DNA from: Ruegeria sp. YS9
GTDB lineage: Bacteria; Pseudomonadota; Alphaproteobacteria; Rhodobacterales; Rhodobacteraceae
Length of the DNA stretch: 64,000 nt
Direction: 5' to 3'
Assembly (NCBI RefSeq): GCF_024628725.1
Contig: NZ_CP102410.1
Span: forward strand, 186,001-250,000
The notes below the pieces were generated by a model. The model made no database searches, was not told the origin of the DNA, and saw only the letters and a list, made by a program, of their open reading frames with translations. The translations under genes were made by a program, and so were the position numbers. Below are positions 19,011-26,803 of this stretch, piece after piece. The number at the start of each line of letters is the position of its first letter. Position 1 is the first letter of the stretch.

Positions 19011-20249
19011 ATGGAGATTGGTCGGAAACTGAGTGGTATTTCGCGGCGGGATTTTTTCCGGGTGGCGGGGCGCTATGGCATGAGCTCGACGCTGCTTGCA
19101 GCAGGAGGGTTTGGCGGGGCGATGAGCCTGGCCAACCTGGCGCAGGCGGCGGAATCCACTTATGAAAAACGCTTTTCGAAAGAACCGAAGCACACGTTGA
19201 AATTTGGTGCGTCGGGCTTCAACACCCGCAACCTGCTGATCGAGCGCGCCGGCGCCATCGAATTCGCACGCGATCTGGAAGAACGGACCGATGGCGAGAT
19301 TCGGATCGAGTTCATCGGCGACAACCAGATTTGCGGACAACTGAGCTGTGTTGAAAAAACCCAGCAGGGAATCGTCGATATCTACGCGGCCTCGACCCAG
19401 AATTCGGCCGGCGGTGCGCCTTATCTGAACGTTCTGGACTATGCCTACATGTTCCCCAGCCGGGCGGCGCAGTATCATTTCTTCTACAGCCCCGCCAGCC
19501 AGCGCATCCTGCGCGACCCGCTGGAAAAGCGGCACGGGCTGAAATTCCTGTTCACCCATTGTGAACTGCGCGGTCTGCAAATGGGCTCGACCTTTGCCGA
19601 CAAGCCGACCGTCACCAAGCTGGAAGAGTTGTTCGGCACCAAGAACCGCGTGACGGGCACGCAGCTTGGCCGGATCGCGATGCAACTACTGAACCTGAAC
19701 CCAGTGCCGGTGGCATGGGAAGAAACGCTGGATGCGCTCAAGACCGGTCTGATCGACGGTGCGGAAACCTGGGCTTCGGCGGTGGCATATGCGAACATGG
19801 CGCCTGTGGTCTCGCAATCGGTGAACCTGAAGTTCTTTTGCGGTACCGAACACACTTCGATGTCTGCCAAAGTGTTCGACGGGCTGGGCGGCGAGTTGCA
19901 GGATGCCGTGATGGAATCGTCCTACTTCACCCAGGCCCTGATCCAGGGCGCGAACGAGGCGGCGCTGCTGAACACTGTTGGATTCTCGGATCCGCAATTG
20001 CCGCATACCATATTCGCGGAAAACGGCGTGCGCCCGGCCTTCCTGCCGGAAGACCAGATCAAGCTGGCCGAGGAAATGTGCGCTCCGAACTACAACCCCG
20101 AGCCATGGGCGCAGTGGCGCGAGCGGCTGAACAAGTGGGCCGGTGGCATCGACACATACCAGGAGATCTACGACATCGCGCGCGAGATCCCCGCGGACAC
20201 GCTGCCGGAAAATGTCGAGCCGCGCCGCTGGTGGAAGGGCGAGGCCTGA
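19011..20249 (+). CDS. TRAP transporter solute-binding protein, Tat-exported (DctP family)
   Basis: 412 residues. The N-terminus bears a twin-arginine motif SRRDFF (11-16), a hydrophobic stretch and a likely cleavage site after LAQAA, so export of a folded protein by Tat is predicted. The mature part has the DctP pattern (ERTDGEIRIEFIGDNQICGQ, GLKFLFTHCELRGLQMGS). Strong GGGAGGTAA ribosome site. First of a dctPQM operon with an IclR gene at the end. The ligand cannot be read from sequence. Confidence 0.9.
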   Translation: MEIGRKLSGISRRDFFRVAGRYGMSSTLLAAGGFGGAMSLANLAQAAESTYEKRFSKEPKHTLKFGASGFNTRNLLIERAGAIEFARDLEERTDGEIRIEFIGDNQICGQLSCVEKTQQGIVDIYAASTQNSAGGAPYLNVLDYAYMFPSRAAQYHFFYSPASQRILRDPLEKRHGLKFLFTHCELRGLQMGSTFADKPTVTKLEELFGTKNRVTGTQLGRIAMQLLNLNPVPVAWEETLDALKTGLIDGAETWASAVAYANMAPVVSQSVNLKFFCGTEHTSMSAKVFDGLGGELQDAVMESSYFTQALIQGANEAALLNTVGFSDPQLPHTIFAENGVRPAFLPEDQIKLAEEMCAPNYNPEPWAQWRERLNKWAGGIDTYQEIYDIAREIPADTLPENVEPRRWWKGEA

Positions 20250-20258
20250 TTAGACTGC

Positions 20259-20282
20259 CAGAACCGGCCCGAAGGGGCCGGT
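20259..20282 (+). other. Intercistronic hairpin between dctP and dctQ
   Basis: GAACCGGCCC, tetraloop GAAG, GGGCCGGTTC: a perfect 10-bp stem between the binding-protein and small-permease genes, with no T-run. Such structures commonly protect the upstream mRNA or cut down read-through so that more binding protein than permease is made. Confidence 0.75.
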
Positions 20283-20313
20283 TCAATCAATACCCACTGG
20301 GAGGACGGGCTTC

Positions 20314-20979
20314 ATGTCACTTTGGGCAGACATTGGCGCAATATTCAGCGCTTTTCTCAGCCAGGATTCATTTGAGATACAACTCGCTCTGGAATCCGAC
20401 GCCGCTTGGATCGTTGGTGCGGTCGTTGCCGCGATCGGGGGTTTGTTGGTCATGCTGATCTATCGCAAGGTGCCGTTGATCGAGCGTCAACTGGAACGTT
20501 CGGTCATGGTGTACTCTTATCTTGCTATCGCGCTGATCATTTTCTGGGGCGTGATCGACCGGTTTGTTTTCAATGATCAGGAACCCTGGTCCACGACCAT
20601 TCCTCCGCTTCTGTTTATGGTAATGGCCTGGTTTGGTGCGTCCTACAACGTACGCCTGCGCACGCATCTGAGTTTCAGTGAATTCCGCACCGCCATGCCC
20701 CGTGGTGGGCAACTGGCCTGCCTGTTCCTGGACGCCGTGCTGTGGTTCATCTTTGCGGTGATCGTCATCGTGACCACCTCGCGGCTGGTGGCGCTTTCGG
20801 CTTCGAACTTTCAGATCGTTCTGGGCACGGACAATATCATGCAGTGGTGGTTCCTGCTGGCAGCACCATTGTCATTCTTCTTGATGGTCGGTCGCGTGTT
20901 TCAGAACCTCGCCGATGATTTGCACAACTGGAAAACAGGCGAGCCGCTGATCAAGCAGGCCGTGATCGGGGCAGACTGA
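20314..20979 (+). CDS. TRAP transporter small permease (DctQ)
   Basis: 221 residues with four hydrophobic segments (about 32-50, 68-86, 140-165 and 172-195) in the DctQ arrangement, linking the binding protein to the large permease in the inner membrane. GGGAGG ribosome site before ATG 20314. Its stop overlaps the start of the large permease (TGATG). Confidence 0.88.
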   Translation: MSLWADIGAIFSAFLSQDSFEIQLALESDAAWIVGAVVAAIGGLLVMLIYRKVPLIERQLERSVMVYSYLAIALIIFWGVIDRFVFNDQEPWSTTIPPLLFMVMAWFGASYNVRLRTHLSFSEFRTAMPRGGQLACLFLDAVLWFIFAVIVIVTTSRLVALSASNFQIVLGTDNIMQWWFLLAAPLSFFLMVGRVFQNLADDLHNWKTGEPLIKQAVIGAD

Positions 20980-22337
20980 TGACAGACGGAACACTTGTTA
21001 CACTGATCTCGTTGGGGGTCACCTTTCTGTTCATGCTGGGCGTACCGGTGTTGCTGGTCATCGGTTACTGGGTCATAGGTTGTTCCTTTGTCCTTGGCCT
21101 GACGCTGGACAATATGGGGGCCGAACTGCTGAACGTCTTCAACAAGGGCTTCGCCCTGTTGGCGATGCCGCTGTTCATCCTGACCGGAGACCTGATCAAC
21201 AAATCCGGCATCGCGCGACGGCTCAGCGATTTTGCCTATGCCTGCCTGGGCTGGATACGCGGCGGGCTTGCAATGGCGTCGCTGGGTGCCTGCGGGCTTT
21301 TTGCGGCAATTTCCGGGTCGAATTCGGCCACGACGGCGACCATCGGGTCGATGCTGCACCCCGAGATGGTAAAAGGCGGCTATGACGAACGGTTCAGCGC
21401 AGCGACCGCTGCTGCGGGCGGCACGGTCGGTATCATCATCCCCCCTTCGATCATCTTCATCGTCTATGGCTTTCTGATGAACCTGCCGATTTCCGAATTG
21501 TTCGTGGCCGGTATTCTGCCCGGTGCGCTGATGGTCATCGGGATGCAGGTGGCGTGCTGGATCATCTGCCGCATGAACGGGTGGGGCTATCTGATCCCAC
21601 TGCAATTGAACCGGGTGCTGAAGACAGCCTTTGGTGCCTGGCTCGGCTTTTTCGCCATTGGTCTTGTGCTTTGGGGCATTTATACCGGCAAGTTCTCTCC
21701 GACCGAGGCCGCGGGTGTGACCGTGGGCTTTTGTGTCATTGCGGGGCTGGTCAGCTACCCGATCAACCGGATCATGGGGGCGCGGAACGATATTCCGCCA
21801 ACCGAAAAGAGTTTTGCGGAAATGTTCGTGGTCGAAGGGTTCACGATTCCTGAGATCCCCTCAATCGTTATCAGGTCTGCGCAGATTACGGGTATCCTGG
21901 CCCCGTTGATCGCAATTTCGGTGGTGATGCAGCAAATCCTGTCCCTGCTTGGTGCTCAGGAAACAATCGGAAACTTCGTGACCTCCATGGGGGGCTACCA
22001 TGCGGTTCTGTTCACATCGATGGTAATCGTCTTCTTCTCGGGCATGGTGCTGGAAAGCCTTCCGGTCACGATCATCCTGGCCCCGATCCTTGCGCCAATC
22101 GCGGCCTCGGTCGGAATTGATCCAATCCATTTCTCGGTCATCTTCCTGGTCGGGGCGTCCATCGGGTTTATCACGCCACCATATGGGCTTAACCTTTACG
22201 TTGCTTCAGGCGTGACGGGCGTGCCGTATTTCCGGTTGCTGCGCTATACGGTGCCGTACTTGGTGGCCCTGCTGTCGGTCTGGATATTGGTGTCGCTGGT
22301 GCCCGGACTGGCCTTGATCCTTCTGCCAAATAACTAG
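20979..22337 (+). CDS. TRAP transporter large permease (DctM)
   Basis: 452 residues, about 12 membrane helices, the sodium-coupled translocation subunit. Family motifs: LAMPLFILTGDLINKSGIARRL, FAAISGSNSATTATIGSMLHPEM, GGTVGIIIPPSIIFIVYG, and the second repeat FITPPYGLNLYVASG. Coupled to dctQ; the IclR regulator starts 11 bases downstream. Confidence 0.94.
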   Translation: MTDGTLVTLISLGVTFLFMLGVPVLLVIGYWVIGCSFVLGLTLDNMGAELLNVFNKGFALLAMPLFILTGDLINKSGIARRLSDFAYACLGWIRGGLAMASLGACGLFAAISGSNSATTATIGSMLHPEMVKGGYDERFSAATAAAGGTVGIIIPPSIIFIVYGFLMNLPISELFVAGILPGALMVIGMQVACWIICRMNGWGYLIPLQLNRVLKTAFGAWLGFFAIGLVLWGIYTGKFSPTEAAGVTVGFCVIAGLVSYPINRIMGARNDIPPTEKSFAEMFVVEGFTIPEIPSIVIRSAQITGILAPLIAISVVMQQILSLLGAQETIGNFVTSMGGYHAVLFTSMVIVFFSGMVLESLPVTIILAPILAPIAASVGIDPIHFSVIFLVGASIGFITPPYGLNLYVASGVTGVPYFRLLRYTVPYLVALLSVWILVSLVPGLALILLPNN

Positions 22338-22348
22338 AATGTGAAGGG

Positions 22349-23128
22349 ATGGCCGAAACCGACACAAAAGACCGAGAAACTCAGATTCCCACCAACCTGC
22401 GTCTGTTGCTGATCCTTGAAGAGGTGGCACGTCGCGGGGTGGCGGTCAAACCCTCGGACCTGATCGACGCATTGGGATTGGCCAAGCCCACAATCCATCG
22501 TTTGCTGCAAACGGCAGAGGCAGAGGGGTTTCTGCAACGTGATCTTGACGGGCGGTCTTATGGTCCGGGCAGGCGATTGCGGCTGTTGTCCGTGAATACC
22601 ATGTCCGCCGAACACCTGCGGACTGCGCGTCTCGCCATCCTGCGCGGTGTGGCCGACGAAGTGGGCGAAACCTGCAATCTGGCGATCCCGGATCGCGAAG
22701 GCATGATCTATCTTGACCGGGTGGAAACCAAATGGCCGTTGCGGATTCAATTGCCGATCGGAACCCAGGTGCCGTTCCACTGCACGGCCAGTGGCAAGAT
22801 GTACCTTTCCACCTTGCGTCCCAAAACTCTGAACGGGTTTCTGTCAGCCGGAAAGCTGAAACAGCAGACCGCCCGTTCTTTGACAGAGCCGACGGCCCTG
22901 CTGAGCGAAATCAAGATCACCGCCGAGCGGGGATTTTCCACCGACGACGAAGAATTCATGGCGGGCATGGTGGCGATTGCCGTTCCGGTGCAGGACGCGC
23001 AGGGCAGGCTGGTTGCCACGCTTTCAGTTCATGCCCCGACGCAACGGCATGATGTCGGCAGTCTGATGTCATTTCTCGACACATTGCGCCGTGGTGCAGA
23101 AAAACTGTCGCTGCTGTTGGGCGAGTAA
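22349..23128 (+). CDS. IclR-family transcriptional regulator
   Basis: 259 residues. N-terminal winged helix PSDLIDALGLAKPTIHRLLQ (about 34-53), then an IclR effector domain (LDRVETKWPLRIQLPIGTQV, PFHCTASGKMYLSTL). The last gene of the TRAP operon, so it is likely to control this operon and the divergent GMC gene; typical IclR proteins respond to small aromatic or carboxylic effectors. Confidence 0.92.
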   Translation: MAETDTKDRETQIPTNLRLLLILEEVARRGVAVKPSDLIDALGLAKPTIHRLLQTAEAEGFLQRDLDGRSYGPGRRLRLLSVNTMSAEHLRTARLAILRGVADEVGETCNLAIPDREGMIYLDRVETKWPLRIQLPIGTQVPFHCTASGKMYLSTLRPKTLNGFLSAGKLKQQTARSLTEPTALLSEIKITAERGFSTDDEEFMAGMVAIAVPVQDAQGRLVATLSVHAPTQRHDVGSLMSFLDTLRRGAEKLSLLLGE

Positions 23129-23508
23129 GTGGCGCAGAGGGGTGACCGGCAATGATCAGGCCGACAGCCGTTCGTGGCAATGATATCGTGGATGCCGCAT
23201 ACTCAATGCCGGGTTTGTTCGTCTTCGCGCAAAGGGCGGATGAAATTTCCAGCTTCGCGATTGGAACAGCCATGTCCGGCAAGGCCAGGAAGGGCTTCGA
23301 TCAACGCGTCGACAAACTCGGAACCTATTTCTGTCCAGACCGCCCTTCCGGCGCACCGGACAGGGTCATCTCCTGATCAATGAGATCGCGCAAAGCCTTG
23401 GACGGCTTCTTGCCGAAACACATGACAATCCATCAGCACCGGAATGACCGTTGCCGCGGCGGCATCGGAACCCTTGGCCAAAAGACCGCCTCAACCTGCA
23501 GGACAAAA
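23129..23508. other. Intergenic stretch, nothing coding recognised
   Basis: Convergent gap between the IclR gene and the aldehyde dehydrogenase, ending in the terminator hairpin listed separately. Short frames on both strands (for example 23152-23376) show no family motif or convincing ribosome site. Confidence 0.45.
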
Positions 23509-23533
23509 CACCCGGGACTGGCCGTCCCGGGTG
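23509..23533 (-). terminator. Intrinsic terminator of the aldehyde dehydrogenase operon
   Basis: On the minus strand CACCCGGGAC, a GGCCA loop and GTCCCGGGTG form a perfect 10-bp GC-rich stem followed by TTTTG. It lies 50 bases past the aldehyde dehydrogenase stop. Confidence 0.8.
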
Positions 23534-23583
23534 ACGTATTTGCGGGCCTTTCAAGTTTATGCCCGACAGTTTTCCGGCGACAC

Positions 23584-25095
23584 TCAGATGTCGAATTTGA
23601 CACCCTGGGCCAGTGGAAGTTCGGCTGAGTAATTCACGGTATTGGTCTGGCGGCGCATATAGGCTTTCCATGCATCCGAACCGCTTTCGCGCCCGCCGCC
23701 GGTTTCCTTCTCTCCGCCAAAGGCGCCACCGATCTCTGCCCCTGAGGGCCCGATATTGACGTTGGCAATGCCGCAATCGGATCCGGCCGCGGACAGGAAT
23801 TGCTCGGCCTCGCGCATGTTCAGGGTAAACACGCAGGATGAAAGGCCTTGCGGTACATCATTCTGAAGCTCCACCGCGTCGTCGAAATCGTCATAGCCCA
23901 TGACGTAGAGGATCGGTGCAAAGGTTTCGGTTTTCACGGTCGCTGTCTGACCCGGCATTTCGACGATCGCAGGTTCCATGTAAACGCCTGCCGGAACGCC
24001 TTCGGTAACGCGGTTGCCGCCGAATACCGAACCACCTTCCGCTTCGGCCGCTTTCAAGGCTGCGGTCATCGCCGCGCCCGCCGCTTCGTCCACAAGCGGC
24101 CCAACCAACGTGCCGTCCGTCAGAGGATTGCCAATGGGCAGACCCGAATAGGCTTTTTTCAGACGGCTCACCAGTTCTTCGCGGATCGAGTTGTGCACGA
24201 TCAGGCGGCGCAGCGTGGTGCAGCGCTGACCGGCGGTACCAACCGCCGAAAAGACAATTGCGCGCACGGCCATCTCCAAATCAGCCGAAGGGCCGACGAT
24301 CATTGCGTTGTTGCCACCCAGTTCCAGAATGCACTTGCCAAAGCGCTGTGCGACGATGGGGGCGACAGCGCGGCCCATGCGGGTCGATCCCGTGGCCGAG
24401 ATCACCGGAACATCTTCGCTGGCCACCAGCCTTTCCCCAAGATCGGCACCACCGATAAGTGTTTGCAGCAGACCGTCCGGCGCATCGCCAAATCGGGCCA
24501 GGGCGCGTTCGAAAATCTTCTGGCAGGCCAGCGCCGTCAGCGGGGTTTTTTCGGACGGTTTCCAGATCACCGGATCACCGCAAACAATTGCCAGAGCGGC
24601 GTTCCACGACCAAACCGCGACCGGAAAGTTGAAGGCCGAGATCACGCCGACCGGTCCTGCAGGGTGCCAGGTTTCCATCATCCGGTGGCCGGGACGTTCG
24701 GACGCGATGGTCAGACCATAGAGCTGACGCGACAGACCGACGGCAAAGTCGCAGATGTCGATCATCTCTTGCACTTCGCCCAGACCTTCCGAGGTGATCT
24801 TGCCTGCTTCCCAACTGACCAATGCGCCCAGGTCATCCTTGGCCGCGCGCAGCTCTTCACCCAACAGGCGGATCAGTTCACCCCGGCGCGGGGCAGGGAC
24901 CACGCGCCATTCCTTGAACGCGGCCTTGGCACGGGAAAAGATGGTGTCCATGTCCGAGATCGGCGTCTCGTGCACTTCGGCCAGCAGGCTTCCGTCAATC
25001 GGCGACGTGACCTTTAGCGTGCCGCCTTTCAGTTGGGCCTCGGTCAGATCCAGATTTGCAAGCGTGGTTTGGGCTGTCATAACGATGTCTTTCAT
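23584..25095 (-). CDS. ALDH7-type aldehyde dehydrogenase (probable L-aminoadipate-semialdehyde / piperideine-6-carboxylate dehydrogenase)
   Basis: 503 residues. NAD-dependent aldehyde oxidation: catalytic Cys292 in GTAGQRCTTLRR, general base Glu258 in ILELGGNN, cofactor Lys179 in IWKPSE. The HPAGPVGVISAFNFPVAVWSWN block is characteristic of the ALDH7/AmaB branch. Its partner, a saccharopine-dehydrogenase-like gene, ends three bases upstream. Together they suggest conversion of lysine-derived saccharopine or aminoadipate semialdehyde to aminoadipate. Two ATGs (25095, and codon 6) are possible starts. Specific substrate is inferred. Confidence 0.85.
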   Translation of the reverse strand: MKDIVMTAQTTLANLDLTEAQLKGGTLKVTSPIDGSLLAEVHETPISDMDTIFSRAKAAFKEWRVVPAPRRGELIRLLGEELRAAKDDLGALVSWEAGKITSEGLGEVQEMIDICDFAVGLSRQLYGLTIASERPGHRMMETWHPAGPVGVISAFNFPVAVWSWNAALAIVCGDPVIWKPSEKTPLTALACQKIFERALARFGDAPDGLLQTLIGGADLGERLVASEDVPVISATGSTRMGRAVAPIVAQRFGKCILELGGNNAMIVGPSADLEMAVRAIVFSAVGTAGQRCTTLRRLIVHNSIREELVSRLKKAYSGLPIGNPLTDGTLVGPLVDEAAGAAMTAALKAAEAEGGSVFGGNRVTEGVPAGVYMEPAIVEMPGQTATVKTETFAPILYVMGYDDFDDAVELQNDVPQGLSSCVFTLNMREAEQFLSAAGSDCGIANVNIGPSGAEIGGAFGGEKETGGGRESGSDAWKAYMRRQTNTVNYSAELPLAQGVKFDI

Positions 25096-25098
25096 ATC

Positions 25099-26205
25099 TC
25101 AGGCCGCCTTGTTCTGTTCGGTGACGTCACCAGCGCGATACAGCTGGCCGAATTCAGTGTTGAGGAAATCACCCAGCTTGACTTGTTCCTGCCGGACAAA
25201 GCCTTTCGAGGGCAGCGCTCCGATCCGCATCAGATCGACCACGCCCAGCACGCCTGCGGCGGTCGTGACCTGAATGGCGCTCCAGATCTGTCCGTTGATG
25301 GTGCGGGCAAAGGATTTGTTGATCAGGGATTTCTCGCGCAGCACACCGTCGATCTTGCCCTTTGCGGTGCAATATACCAGCACCACGTCCTGGTCGGTGC
25401 GGGGCAGGGCGGCCTCGAATATCTCCTTCAGCAGGTCGCGGCGGCGTTCCAGTCCCAGATCGTTCAAAAGCAGTTTCAGGATATCGCAATGACCCGGATA
25501 GCGGATCGAGCGATAGGACACATCCCGCGCCTTGCCTTCCAGCGTTTCCGGCAACGTGCCCAGACCGCCCGAGGTATTGAAGCATTCGTATTCCACACCG
25601 TCATGGCCCAGTACTTCGTAGTTCTCCAGCGGCGCGGTCTTGACCAGCTTGCCATTCACGATGGCATCGCATGGGTTGCAATATTCGTTGATCAACCCGT
25701 CGGTGGACCAGGTCAGATTGTATTTCAGCGCGTTGGTCGGATAAAGCGGCAATGCCCCCACCCGCATATGCAGGCTGTCAATCTCGTCAAACTCCGCCGC
25801 CAGCGAAGCCCCGGCGATGCCGACAAACCCTGGTGCCAGACCGCATTGCGGCATAAACGCAGTTGCGCTGTTCCCGGCCAGTTCACGCACCGCATTCGTG
25901 GCCGCGACATCCTCGGTCAGGTCGAAGTAATGCGCGCCGGCCGTTTTCGATGCTTTCGCAATCGAAGGGGTCAAGAAGAACGGCGCTGCCGAGATGACTG
26001 CATCGAAACCGGTCAGTTCCCGGGCCAGCCCGTCCGCGTCATTGGCATCGATCTGTCTGGTTCCAATGCCCATCTTCGAGATATCGCCAAGCGCTTTCAG
26101 ATCATGATCTGCCACTGTCACAGAGTAATTCGGCGACCCTTTCAACAGGGTTGCGATCATCTGCCCGATCTTTCCAGCGCCGACAACGCACACATTCCAG
26201 GACAT
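25099..26205 (-). CDS. Saccharopine dehydrogenase-family oxidoreductase
   Basis: 368 residues. N-terminal Rossmann loop [15 protein letters not shown] (7-21), then a C-terminal domain with [15 protein letters not shown] and [17 protein letters not shown] stretches of the bacterial saccharopine dehydrogenase family. It is expected to release glutamate and aminoadipate semialdehyde from saccharopine. No lysine-ketoglutarate reductase gene is visible here. Translational coupling to the aldehyde dehydrogenase and a shared terminator define a two-gene operon. Confidence 0.85.
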   Translation of the reverse strand: MSWNVCVVGAGKIGQMIATLLKGSPNYSVTVADHDLKALGDISKMGIGTRQIDANDADGLARELTGFDAVISAAPFFLTPSIAKASKTAGAHYFDLTEDVAATNAVRELAGNSATAFMPQCGLAPGFVGIAGASLAAEFDEIDSLHMRVGALPLYPTNALKYNLTWSTDGLINEYCNPCDAIVNGKLVKTAPLENYEVLGHDGVEYECFNTSGGLGTLPETLEGKARDVSYRSIRYPGHCDILKLLLNDLGLERRRDLLKEIFEAALPRTDQDVVLVYCTAKGKIDGVLREKSLINKSFARTINGQIWSAIQVTTAAGVLGVVDLMRIGALPSKGFVRQEQVKLGDFLNTEFGQLYRAGDVTEQNKAA

Positions 26206-26803
26206 AAAAATCTCCGCTTCTTCCTATCCTGTACCAAGCGTGACAAGTAGCCGTGACACTTCATAGGTACGAAATTGACGAATTGATGTATGAATGTGTC
26301 AAATCATCGGATAAAACGACATAATGACGAAATTGCGATTGCCGCTGGCGTGTCGCGCCGTGACCATTTGTTTTGCGCCGTTTGGTACCTTGGAAGATCC
26401 GCTTTCATCAGCCCTTCAGCGAGCCTGTGTTCTGACTTCTGGACGCAACAGTCCGGTGATCTTGCAAGGCGATTGACCCGCTTCCATCCGGGGCTCAGAG
26501 CGCTTCCAAATATGCGTCAAACGTGGAATTTTGAACGATGTTCCTCGTTTGCGACACAGCTTGGTCGAATCGAACAACTTCTTGGCTTTGCACGGCTGCA
26601 TGCTACGTCCAGCGGTCGCCGGAGAAGGCTGTGAAGCTCGGTCGCGGCCGCCTTGTTGCGGGTTGAACAAGGGCAGGTGTTGCATTGATCGCGTTATGTC
26701 CCAAGCCTGGAACCTCAGCCTGCTCGGGGCAGGGGGTTGTGACCTCATGCCCGCAAGCCGCTTCGCAACAAACACACCAAACACCCTGGGAGGGTTGCAA
26801 GGA
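26206..26803. other. Divergent promoter region plus unexplained sequence
   Basis: About 600 bases between two divergent genes. Next to the saccharopine gene, a minus-strand TTGACA followed after 17 bases by GTCAAT (plus 26268-26296) is a possible weak promoter. The rest (26300-26790) has an open frame joining the CoA-transferase frame on the plus strand, but its translation is Cys/Arg-rich and not family-like, so it is treated as non-coding. Confidence 0.4.

Noticed and set aside
26531..26803. 90-residue N-terminal extension of the CoA-transferase
   Set aside because: Cys/Arg-rich, no similarity to CaiB proteins; a good ribosome site precedes ATG 26804.
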